From Bacteroidota bacterium (GTDB lineage: Bacteria; Bacteroidota; Bacteroidia; Bacteroidales; UBA10428), in assembly GCA_017860375.1 (NCBI GenBank), contig JAGDMB010000003.1:1-31541 (forward strand): 31,541 nt of DNA. Direction: 5' to 3'. How positions within the stretch are numbered: position 1 is the first letter of the stretch; each line of letters starts with the position of its first letter. The notes under the pieces are model-generated. The model saw only the letters and a program-made list of their open reading frames with translations, made no database searches and had not been told where the DNA came from. Both the position numbers and the translations under genes were made by a program. This document shows, in pieces, positions 8,301-14,550 of the stretch.

Positions 8301-9540
8301 TCTCCAGTCTGATCGCTGGTCAAAGATTGCTGAGGTGCCGGATGAGACCATCTGGCAAACAAAGCAACTGCTCAGGGGAAAACTGGTTGATTCCATACGC
8401 GAACGTTTCAAAGACAACTGGATCAAACGGCATGAAGATCCAAGGCAAATCATTGCCATTAACAATAACCTTTCGGAAAATGCACTTACCATCTGTTTTG
8501 CCCGCCGCTTTGCTACTTATAAAAGGGCTCACCTGCTTTTCCGAAACCCCGAACGGCTTGCCAGGATCCTGAATATTCCGGACCGGCCTGTACAGATTAT
8601 CTTTGCCGGCAAAGCGCATCCGAATGATAAAGCAGGGCAGGACCTGATAAAGGTTATATTTGATCTGTCAAAACATCCCGATTTCCTGGGCAAAATCATG
8701 TTCCTCCCGAATTATGATATGAACCTTGCGCGAATTATGCTCCAGGGAGCCGACATCTGGCTTAATACTCCCACCCGGTCACTGGAAGCTTCGGGTACCA
8801 GCGGTGAAAAGGCAATAATGAACGGCACATTGCATTTCAGCGTGCTCGACGGCTGGTGGGTGGAAGGATATCAACCTGATGCCGGCTGGGCCCTGACGAA
8901 TGAATCGGCTTATGATGATCTTAATCTGCAGGATGACCTGGATGCGGAAATCATTTATACCATGCTCGAACAAGAGGTGATTCCGGCTTATTACGAAAGG
9001 AACGCTCAGGGTATCCCGGTTGGCTGGGTGCAATTGATAAAAAATTCCATTGCCAAAATCGCACCCAACTTTACTACTACCCGGATGATCAATGATTATA
9101 TGAACCGGTATTATCAGAAACTTTACACCCGTTATCAGCTGATCCGTGAGGATGATTACGAAATGGCCAAGAGAATTTCCTCCTGGAAGAAACGAATTGC
9201 AAAGGCATGGAAAAACATTAACGTGCTGGAAATAAGCGTTTTTAATAAAGGGACAGAAATATTTCACGTGGGTCAGGAATACGAAGGAAAGGTGGTGCTG
9301 GACCTGAATGAAATTCCCGCAAACGAAGTAGGTGTTGAACTGGTAGTGACCGAAAATGGTGAAAGAATCATTTCAATCTATGAATTTGAACTCACGGAAT
9401 TCTTTGTGGATAAAGCTACCTATATAGCAAAAATTAAAATCCGTCAGCCGGGTACCTTCACTTACGGTATCCGCATGTTTCCCAAACATGAGCTGCTTGC
9501 GCACCGGCAGGATATAGGCTTTGTCAAATGGATCCAATGA
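5305..9540 (+). CDS. Fused glycogen synthase (GT3-like) - alpha-glucan phosphorylase (GT35)
   Basis: The 1411-residue cytoplasmic protein has two enzymes in one chain. Residues 1-560 resemble eukaryotic-type glycogen synthase (GT3): FEVSWEVCNKVGGIHTV at 11, TVFTTHATVVGRCLAGNN, and YYEPWGYTPLES, where E437 and E445 form the donor-binding/catalytic pair. Residues about 582-690 match the DUF3417 N-terminal domain of the short bacterial phosphorylases (LPESLSPLNEIVQNLWWTWD). Residues 670-1411 are GT35 phosphorylase: YFSMEYG at 672, THTPVPAGHDAF, ARRFATYKRAH, and EASGTSGEKAIMNG with K1169 as the expected pyridoxal-phosphate lysine. One half would extend glycogen and the other would release glucose-1-phosphate. 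The ATG at 5305 is preferred to a TTG at 5299 because it gives a normal start (MKNIITPDFLFEVSW). Such fusions occur elsewhere in Bacteroidetes, as I recall. Confidence 0.93.
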   Translation: MKNIITPDFLFEVSWEVCNKVGGIHTVIATKALSVVSELKNNYILIGPDLIKEESGNPEFVEDSKLFYAWRRQAESEGLMIRIGRWKINGYPIAIVLNFSNSFQNKDKIFYELWEKYKLDSLSGQWDYVEPALFGYMAGKVIESYIKFNLTTKDRIIAQFHEWMTGTGLLYLKHALPQVGTVFTTHATVVGRCLAGNNRPLYKNLLTYDADEIAKEFSIVSKQSIEKLSASQADAFTTVSEITTHECRQFLQKQVDLITPNGFDDSFVATGEKFEQKRLEARQKLTEIAELVLNQPFEKPPFLIATSGRYEFKNKGIDLFIDALGLLNKSDGLDRPVLAYILIPANHYGPRKDLLSGQAGENIPVSDSLYLTHNLHDAEWDAILNRIKKAGLGNTPEEKVKVIFVPSYLNGNDGIFNMPYYDLLIGLDLTVFASYYEPWGYTPLESLAFSVPTVTTSLAGFGLWILKECNSEGNCIDVIERNDDNDAEVVSKIVAAVESKYALKPEAMEKVREKAYAISRTVLWKTLILYYKETYDLALQQAASRRDLFVQIEERPIEMIHEYVSPVVNAPVWKRIIVKSTLPESLSPLNEIVQNLWWTWDIEAQEILESIHPEIWNKCDQNPAILFEQVAVERLKQLSEDKKYVDKIHSVYKRFKAYVSEKITDAKPSIAYFSMEYGLHNSLRTYSGGLGVLAGDYLKEASDHKVNIVAIGLLYRYGYFTQQITTRGEQQASYDFQHFSKLPIKPIKDENGHFKIISIVLPGRVMHARIWEVAVGRVKLYLLDTDFEENSEEDRSVTHHLYGGNNENRLKQELLLGIGGIRALEVLHWKPDLYHSNEGHSAFIGLERMRNYIQNDKLSFAEAREIVRSSTLFTTHTPVPAGHDAFEEDMLRKYIGHYPERLRINWNELMALGRTTVNSWDEKFNMSFLAAHLAQEVNGVSMLHGTVTQEMFRKLWPGYLPEELHIGYVTNGVHFATWTAKEWKKLYLHYFGKDFGQNLLQSDRWSKIAEVPDETIWQTKQLLRGKLVDSIRERFKDNWIKRHEDPRQIIAINNNLSENALTICFARRFATYKRAHLLFRNPERLARILNIPDRPVQIIFAGKAHPNDKAGQDLIKVIFDLSKHPDFLGKIMFLPNYDMNLARIMLQGADIWLNTPTRSLEASGTSGEKAIMNGTLHFSVLDGWWVEGYQPDAGWALTNESAYDDLNLQDDLDAEIIYTMLEQEVIPAYYERNAQGIPVGWVQLIKNSIAKIAPNFTTTRMINDYMNRYYQKLYTRYQLIREDDYEMAKRISSWKKRIAKAWKNINVLEISVFNKGTEIFHVGQEYEGKVVLDLNEIPANEVGVELVVTENGERIISIYEFELTEFFVDKATYIAKIKIRQPGTFTYGIRMFPKHELLAHRQDIGFVKWIQ

Positions 9541-9681
9541 AATAATTTTTCTTCTTCTATGGGCATAAGAATTCTTTTGTATCTATCTTTATAATGGATT
9601 ACATATATAGAGATACATACATTAATTCTTATTTTGTTTATATGGAAAGAATGTTTCATTTATGAAATTAATCCCTTTACT

Positions 9682-10692
9682 ATGATGCAATCCCTTTCCC
9701 GCAGAATCTCCGGCCTCCTTCTATTTCTTCCTTTGATTTTTGCTGTTTTGCCTGCATGTCATCAGGAATCATTGCTGATTGAGGATATGGATACGGTTTG
9801 TTTTTACGGACAGGTCATGCCGGTTCTTCAAACCTCATGTGGCATTGCAGGCTGCCACGATGGTTCGCAGGAAGGATTTCTCGCTGCCGGTTACAGTTCG
9901 GTTATGCAGTCTGTTGTGCCGGGTGATCCCAGGGGCAGCAAGTTGTACCAGGTTATTACCGATATAAACGGTGAACAAATGATGCCTCCGGATCGTCCCC
10001 TTACACAGGATCAGCGCTCTGTGATACAGGTATGGATCGCACAGGGTGCTTTGGAGACAACCTGCGACACCGGCAACGGAGGAGTCGTCATAATAATACC
10101 TTCCGATAGTATTTGTTTTGTGCAGGATATTCTTCCGCTATTTCTTTCCAATTGCGCTATGTCTTCCTGTCACGATGGCCTTTCACAGGAAGAAGATGAT
10201 TTATATGCACTGAACAGCTACGCCACCATCCGGGCTCATGTTGTGCCATTCAATCCTTCTGAAAGTGAGGTTTATAAGGCCGTAACCGGAAGCGGTGAAG
10301 AGTTCATGCCTCCTCCCCCCAAATCGCCATTGACAAACGCGCAAAAAGAACTGATGCGGAAATGGATTGCAGAAGGAGCACTGAACAGTGATTGTCCCGA
10401 GGCAACCTGCGATACCTTGAATCCTGTTGGATTTACAACCCAGGTAAAACCAATCATTGACAGTTACTGTGTGGGGTGTCATAATGCATCGTCTTCCAAT
10501 GGCGGGGTTAACCTGAATGGGTATGATCAGGTTAAAAAGTATGCAGAGACATTTCGAAACGGAACTCCTTTGCTGGTTGGAACCATTCGACATATGACCG
10601 GTTTCAAAGCTATGCCGCCCTCATCTGCATTGGATGAATGCAGCATACGCAAGATTGAACTTTGGATAGAACAGGGGAAACTTAATAATTGA
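9682..10692 (+). CDS. Triheme c-type cytochrome-domain lipoprotein
   Basis: The 336-residue envelope protein has a lipoprotein signal peptide (LLLFLPLIFAVLPAC, lipid-modified Cys26) and three tandem copies of a small cytochrome c-like domain. The heme-attachment motifs are C53-x4-C58-H59 (CGIAGCH), C158-x4-C163-H164 (CAMSSCH) and C263-x2-C266-H267 (CVGCH). Each domain later has a Met-Pro-Pro or similar motif (MMPPDRP with Met101, FMPPPPK, AMPPSS), supplying a likely axial methionine, and ends in a helix of the form WI-x-x-G-A. This pattern matches the PSCyt1-like cytochrome domains of planctomycetes and Bacteroidetes. The ATG at 9682 is chosen over TTG 9634 because it starts directly before the signal peptide. 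It leads a cluster of envelope genes, which suggests electron transfer at the cell surface or periplasm. The redox partner is unknown. Confidence 0.85.
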   Translation: MMQSLSRRISGLLLFLPLIFAVLPACHQESLLIEDMDTVCFYGQVMPVLQTSCGIAGCHDGSQEGFLAAGYSSVMQSVVPGDPRGSKLYQVITDINGEQMMPPDRPLTQDQRSVIQVWIAQGALETTCDTGNGGVVIIIPSDSICFVQDILPLFLSNCAMSSCHDGLSQEEDDLYALNSYATIRAHVVPFNPSESEVYKAVTGSGEEFMPPPPKSPLTNAQKELMRKWIAEGALNSDCPEATCDTLNPVGFTTQVKPIIDSYCVGCHNASSSNGGVNLNGYDQVKKYAETFRNGTPLLVGTIRHMTGFKAMPPSSALDECSIRKIELWIEQGKLNN

Positions 10693-10757
10693 CACGCTGC
10701 CTGATCCGGTTGCCCCAGCTCATTAAACGACAAGATTGCTGAAATACGAATAATATC

Positions 10758-11141
10758 ATGAAAATACCGGGTTGCCTTATCCTGTTTGCCATCCTGTTAC
10801 TGATGATGGTATCGTCCTGTTACTATGACAGTGAAGAATATTTATATCCTAACACCAGCAGTCAGTGCGATACAACCGATGTTACCTATTCAAAATCGGT
10901 TGTTCCGATCATTCAAAATTCTTGTCTCTCTTGCCATAGCAACAGTACGGCTGCCCTGGGAGGCAACATAAAACTTGAAGACTATGCCGACGTTAAATTA
11001 CGGGCGGATGACCATCGGTTGCTTGGTTCTATAGAACATCAGAGCGGATATTCTCCTATGCCCCAAGGATCTAAAAAACTGGATGACTGCAAAATATCCA
11101 CAGTCCGGATTTGGGTAAATGCAGGAGCACCCAATAATTAA
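10758..11141 (+). CDS. Monoheme c-type cytochrome lipoprotein
   Basis: The 127-residue protein has a lipoprotein signal (CLILFAILLLMMVSSC, lipobox VSSC) and one cytochrome c-like domain. That domain has the canonical CLSCH heme motif after SVVPIIQNS, a later PMPQGSKKL segment offering an axial Met, and a terminal helix RIWVNAGAPNN. It is closely similar to the third domain of the triheme protein 65 bases upstream (same order of IIQNSCxSCH, G-G-N/V-x-L-x-x-Y and MPxxS), so the two probably arose by duplication. It lies 12 bases before the DUF5777 gene and is presumably cotranscribed. It is likely an electron-transfer partner of the triheme lipoprotein. Confidence 0.82.
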   Translation: MKIPGCLILFAILLLMMVSSCYYDSEEYLYPNTSSQCDTTDVTYSKSVVPIIQNSCLSCHSNSTAALGGNIKLEDYADVKLRADDHRLLGSIEHQSGYSPMPQGSKKLDDCKISTVRIWVNAGAPNN

Positions 11142-11153
11142 TATCAGTTTACC

Positions 11154-12035
11154 ATGAAGTCCAAATTTACCATAATACTACCGGCACTCTTGCTCTCCTC
11201 TATACTTGTTAACGCGCAGGATATAGATAAGATGCTGGAAGAGGCTGCCGGCAGTGAGACGGAGTTTGCTTCGGCCACATTTAAATCAACCCGCATTATC
11301 AATGGACATTCTATTGAACGAATGCCATCGGGACAGCTTGATGTTCGTATTTCGCATCGTTTTGGGGAAGTCAACGGCGGTATTTATAATTTTTTTGGTC
11401 TCGATGAGGCCAACACGCATTTAGGTCTCGAGTACGGGATCACAAACTGGATGATGGTTGGTATTGGTCGCGGAACCTACGAAAAGACCTACGATGGATT
11501 TCTCAAATTCTCCCTGCTGAGGCAATCAAAGGGGAAAAAAAACATGCCCGTTTCTTTATCGTATCTGGCCACTACTGCAGTAAATACCTTAAAATGGGAG
11601 GGTTCCGGCAGTCTCAATTTCTGGGATCGCGTAAGTTATGTACACCAGGTGCTTATTGCCCGAAAGTTTAATGAACGTCTGTCCGTTGAGTTAAATCCTA
11701 CTTATGTCCATCGGAATATGGTAAGTACGGAAATGGATCCGAATGATTTGTTTGCAGCTGGCGTTGGAATGCGTTTTAAACTTACCAAGCGGTTTTCACT
11801 GAATGCTGAATATTATTATGTGATTCCTCCCGTGCATGATTACCGGAGCGAAAAAACCTATAATCCTTTGTCGATAGGTGTGGATATCGAAACCGGGGGA
11901 CATGTATTTCAGTTATTCTTTACCAATTCCTTGCCGATCATTGAAAAGGGTTTTATCGGCGAGACCGCCGGAAACTGGCTGGACGGTGGAATTCGATTTG
12001 GATTTAATATTTCAAGGGTTTTTGCCCTGAAATGA
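11154..12035 (+). CDS. DUF5777 outer-membrane beta-barrel protein
   Basis: The 293-residue protein has a cleavable signal peptide (MKSKFTIILPALLLSSILVNAQ) and then alternating amphipathic strands rich in aromatic and Gly residues, for example LDVRISHRFGEVNGGIYNFF, THLGLEYGITNWMMVGIGRG and FSLNAEYYYVIPP. It ends FGFNISRVFALK, and the aromatic F three residues from the end is typical of outer-membrane barrels. The pattern matches DUF5777, a Bacteroidetes family of unknown role. Its place directly after two heme lipoproteins and before YceI suggests it serves as the outer-membrane component of that cluster. This is inference from context. Confidence 0.8.
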   Translation: MKSKFTIILPALLLSSILVNAQDIDKMLEEAAGSETEFASATFKSTRIINGHSIERMPSGQLDVRISHRFGEVNGGIYNFFGLDEANTHLGLEYGITNWMMVGIGRGTYEKTYDGFLKFSLLRQSKGKKNMPVSLSYLATTAVNTLKWEGSGSLNFWDRVSYVHQVLIARKFNERLSVELNPTYVHRNMVSTEMDPNDLFAAGVGMRFKLTKRFSLNAEYYYVIPPVHDYRSEKTYNPLSIGVDIETGGHVFQLFFTNSLPIIEKGFIGETAGNWLDGGIRFGFNISRVFALK

Positions 12036-12080
12036 TCAAAATGGTATGTGAATTGTTATGGTATCATAAACCAATTGAAT

Positions 12081-12629
12081 ATGAAAAAAATACTTTTTAT
12101 TATTTTATCCTTTGGATTGTTTCAGATTACCTGTGCCCAAAAGTACATTTCAAAGACAGGTCATATATGGATTTATTCGTATACTCCCGTGGAGGTAATT
12201 GAAGCGCACAACCGTCAGGTTGTGAGTATCCTGGATGCAACTACCGGTGATCTTCAGTTCACATTGCTGGTGAAGTCTTTCGAATTTAAAATTGCCCTTA
12301 TGCAGGAACACTTTAATGAAAACTACATGGAATCCGATAAAATTCCCAAATCCTCCTTTAAAGGAAAAATAAGCAATCTGGACAAGATTGATTTTAAGAA
12401 AGAAGGAATCTATCCGGCCGAAGTAAGCGGAGATCTTACCATTCATGGTGTTACCAAACCGGTTTCAGCAACGGGCACGATTGAAGTCAAAGGTCAGACT
12501 TTGACCGCCAAAGCAAAGTTCACGGTATCGCCAAAGGATTATGCCATCGTGATCCCTTCTCTGGTTGAAGAAAAAATTGCCAAAACAATTGACGTAAATG
12601 TGGATGTCCCCTATACAATAAACCCTTAA
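12081..12629 (+). CDS. YceI-like periplasmic protein
   Basis: The 182-residue secreted protein begins with a signal peptide (MKKILFIILSFGLFQITCAQ). The mature part fits the YceI lipocalin-like fold: YISKTGHIWIYSYTP, a middle HFNENYMESDKIPKSSFKG, and DLTIHGVTKPVSATGTIEV, the conserved T-I-H-G-V-T-K motif. YceI proteins bind isoprenoid or amphiphilic ligands and are often encoded near cytochromes. The ATG at 12081 is chosen because it begins the signal peptide; an upstream GTG at 12048 would add 11 residues that do not fit. It is 45 bases after the DUF5777 gene and 11 before the OB-fold gene. Confidence 0.85.
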   Translation: MKKILFIILSFGLFQITCAQKYISKTGHIWIYSYTPVEVIEAHNRQVVSILDATTGDLQFTLLVKSFEFKIALMQEHFNENYMESDKIPKSSFKGKISNLDKIDFKKEGIYPAEVSGDLTIHGVTKPVSATGTIEVKGQTLTAKAKFTVSPKDYAIVIPSLVEEKIAKTIDVNVDVPYTINP

Positions 12630-12640
12630 AGTTTAATTCT

Positions 12641-13060
12641 ATGTCGCGAAAAGCCCTTGTAGCACTTTTATTAGTTGCTATAGCCATTGTCGCCGCTCTT
12701 ATCGTATGGAAACTGACGTTTAAAAAATCGGATGTCAGTGTATCATCGAAAAAAGCAGAGGTTGAGATCGAAGCAACTGTTCTGACCCGTGAATTTGAAG
12801 AAAATGAAGAAGCTGCCAATGTCCGATACCTGGGCAAGGTCATCACGGTATCCGGTCCTGTGAATTCTGTAACGGAAGATGAACAGAACCTATCGGTATA
12901 CCTTAAAAACCCGGAAGATATTTCAGGGGTTATGTGCACCCTTAACAAGGCTTCCGCAAATATTCCCCCGATTAATACCGGAGATCTGGTGCGAATAAAG
13001 GGAATATGCGACGGCTATCTGATGGATGTCAAGTTGAACAAATGTTCTCTTGAAAAATAA
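12641..13060 (+). CDS. Membrane-anchored OB-fold (tRNA_anti-like) protein
   Basis: The 139-residue protein has one N-terminal membrane segment (LVALLLVAIAIVAALIVWKL) followed by a soluble domain. The domain resembles the tRNA_anti-like OB-fold family: LTREFEENEEAANVRYLGKV, ITVSGPVNSV, a strand pair carrying Cys (VMCTL), and GDLVRIKGICDGYLMDVKLN. These proteins are common in Bacteroidetes, where no nucleic-acid role is established. With this topology the domain most likely faces the periplasm. Its end overlaps the start of the Nramp gene by 11 bases, suggesting coupled translation. Function is not known. Confidence 0.75.
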   Translation: MSRKALVALLLVAIAIVAALIVWKLTFKKSDVSVSSKKAEVEIEATVLTREFEENEEAANVRYLGKVITVSGPVNSVTEDEQNLSVYLKNPEDISGVMCTLNKASANIPPINTGDLVRIKGICDGYLMDVKLNKCSLEK

Positions 13061-14324
13061 GCCTCTGATAGGATTCTTAAAACTTTTTGATTCTTCCAAC
13101 CACAAACCCCGTCTTGGTGGTTTGGATATCTTCCGTTACATTGGTCCCGGTTTGCTGGTTACGGTAGGTTTTATTGACCCGGGCAACTGGGCATCCAACC
13201 TTGCTGCCGGTGCCAATTTTGGGTATGTTTTGTTGTGGATCGTGACGCTATCAACCATTATGCTTGTATTGTTACAGCATAATGTCGCTCACCTGGGGAT
13301 CGCAACCGGACTTTGTCTGTCCGAGGCAGCCAGTATTTATCTGAAGCCGGTATATTCGAGGATGTTGCTGTTTACAGCCACCCTTGCCTCCGTTTCGTCT
13401 TCACTTGCCGAAATTCTTGGGGGTGCCATTGCTTTGAAACTTCTTTTTCATGTCCCGATAAAGGCGGGCGCAATCCTTGTACTTTTATTTGTTTTGGTAA
13501 TGCTCTTCACAAATTCGTACCGGATGATTGAAAAATGGATCATTGCCTTTGTTTCCATCATCGGATTGTCTTTCATCTATGAACTTACCCTGGTTGATAT
13601 CAATTGGTCACAAGCTGCCAGATCATGGATGGAACCCTCTTTTCCTGACGGATCCATTATGATTATTATGAGTATTCTGGGTGCAGTAGTAATGCCCCAT
13701 AATCTTTTTCTGCATTCTGAAATTATTCAAAGCCGGCAATGGAACTTACAGGACGATAAAACAATTAGAAGGCAGCTTGATTTTGAGTTTTTTGATACCC
13801 TGTTCTCTATGGTCGTTGGCTGGGCAATAAACAGTGCCATGATCCTGCTGGCAGCTGCTACCTTCTTTAAGTCCGGTGCTCCGGTCAATGAACTTGAACA
13901 AGCCAACGTTTTATTGAAACCCCTGCTTGGAAATAGTGCTGCGGTTATATTTGCTATTGCCCTATTGTTTTCAGGAATTGCCTCCACTATCACGTCTGGA
14001 ATGGCAGCAGGTTCAATTGTGGCAGGTATTTTTAAAGAGCCCTATGACATCCGGGATAATCATTCGCGTGTCGGAGTGGCATTTTCGCTTGTAATTGCTT
14101 GCGGAATAATCTTTGTTATTTCGAATTCCTTTCAGGGACTGTTGTTATCACAAATGATCCTGAGTATCCAATTGCCCTTTACCATTTTTCTTCAGGTTTA
14201 CCTGACTTCATCCGATAAAGTGATGGGGAAATACAAAAACTCGCCTTTTATGAGGATTCTCCTTTATGCCATAGGTGCAATCGTAACTTCCCTTAACATC
14301 CTGTTGTTCATCAGCGCCTTTTAA
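13050..14324 (+). CDS. Nramp-family divalent metal transporter (Mn/Fe)
   Basis: The 424-residue inner-membrane protein has about 11 hydrophobic segments. The two metal-binding helices carry the Nramp signatures: DPGNWASN in the first helix (D43, N46) and AVVMPHNLFLHSEI in the sixth (M215, H217). The retained Met in the sixth helix is the residue associated with transition-metal rather than Mg or Al transport, so Mn(II)/Fe(II) uptake is likely. The start is a TTG at 13050 lying inside the previous gene. No ATG exists in frame before the first helix, and this start gives a usual N-terminus ahead of the conserved YIGPGLLVTVGF. It probably forms the end of the envelope cluster; the metal could serve heme or iron proteins, which is speculation. 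Confidence 0.88.
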   Translation: MKNKPLIGFLKLFDSSNHKPRLGGLDIFRYIGPGLLVTVGFIDPGNWASNLAAGANFGYVLLWIVTLSTIMLVLLQHNVAHLGIATGLCLSEAASIYLKPVYSRMLLFTATLASVSSSLAEILGGAIALKLLFHVPIKAGAILVLLFVLVMLFTNSYRMIEKWIIAFVSIIGLSFIYELTLVDINWSQAARSWMEPSFPDGSIMIIMSILGAVVMPHNLFLHSEIIQSRQWNLQDDKTIRRQLDFEFFDTLFSMVVGWAINSAMILLAAATFFKSGAPVNELEQANVLLKPLLGNSAAVIFAIALLFSGIASTITSGMAAGSIVAGIFKEPYDIRDNHSRVGVAFSLVIACGIIFVISNSFQGLLLSQMILSIQLPFTIFLQVYLTSSDKVMGKYKNSPFMRILLYAIGAIVTSLNILLFISAF

Positions 14325-14465
14325 TCTGACATCGGAATCGGGTACAACAAAAGAGGAACAGATTCTGGCACTTTTATGTACCGGGTATGGGGACTCTTAA
14401 TATTTCGATAGTAGTACCTGCTATACCCTCCATTCCTGCCCTTATCCGGGAGTGACTTATCTTAC

Positions 14466-14495
14466 TTGGTACTTATTAAAAAAATGTTATTTTTG
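14466..14495 (+). promoter_or_regulatory. Promoter for the EF-G2-type gene
   Basis: TTG at 14466-14468 and TATTTTTG at 14488-14495 are 19 bases apart, an excellent match to the Bacteroidetes -33/-7 consensus. Transcription would start near 14502, giving a leader of about 50 bases before ATG 14551. The position also argues against the longer reading frame from 14452, which starts upstream of the promoter. Confidence 0.65.
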
Positions 14496-14550
14496 CAAGT
14501 CCTTTACGGGGGCAATCGCGCAGATTATTAATGTTAATCTATTTTATAGC

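Noticed and set aside
9568..9629. Interrupted inverted repeat (AGAATT...GTATCT / AGATAC...AATTCT) before the triheme lipoprotein
   Set aside because: The matching blocks are short and AT-rich with unequal spacing, no T-run follows, and the nearby TATTTTG is one base short of the -7 consensus.
14381..14449. Inverted repeat CCGGGTATGGG / CCCTTATCCGG after the Nramp gene, considered as a terminator
   Set aside because: The 47-base loop, one mismatch, one wobble and absence of a T-run make it a poor terminator; it may be chance pairing.
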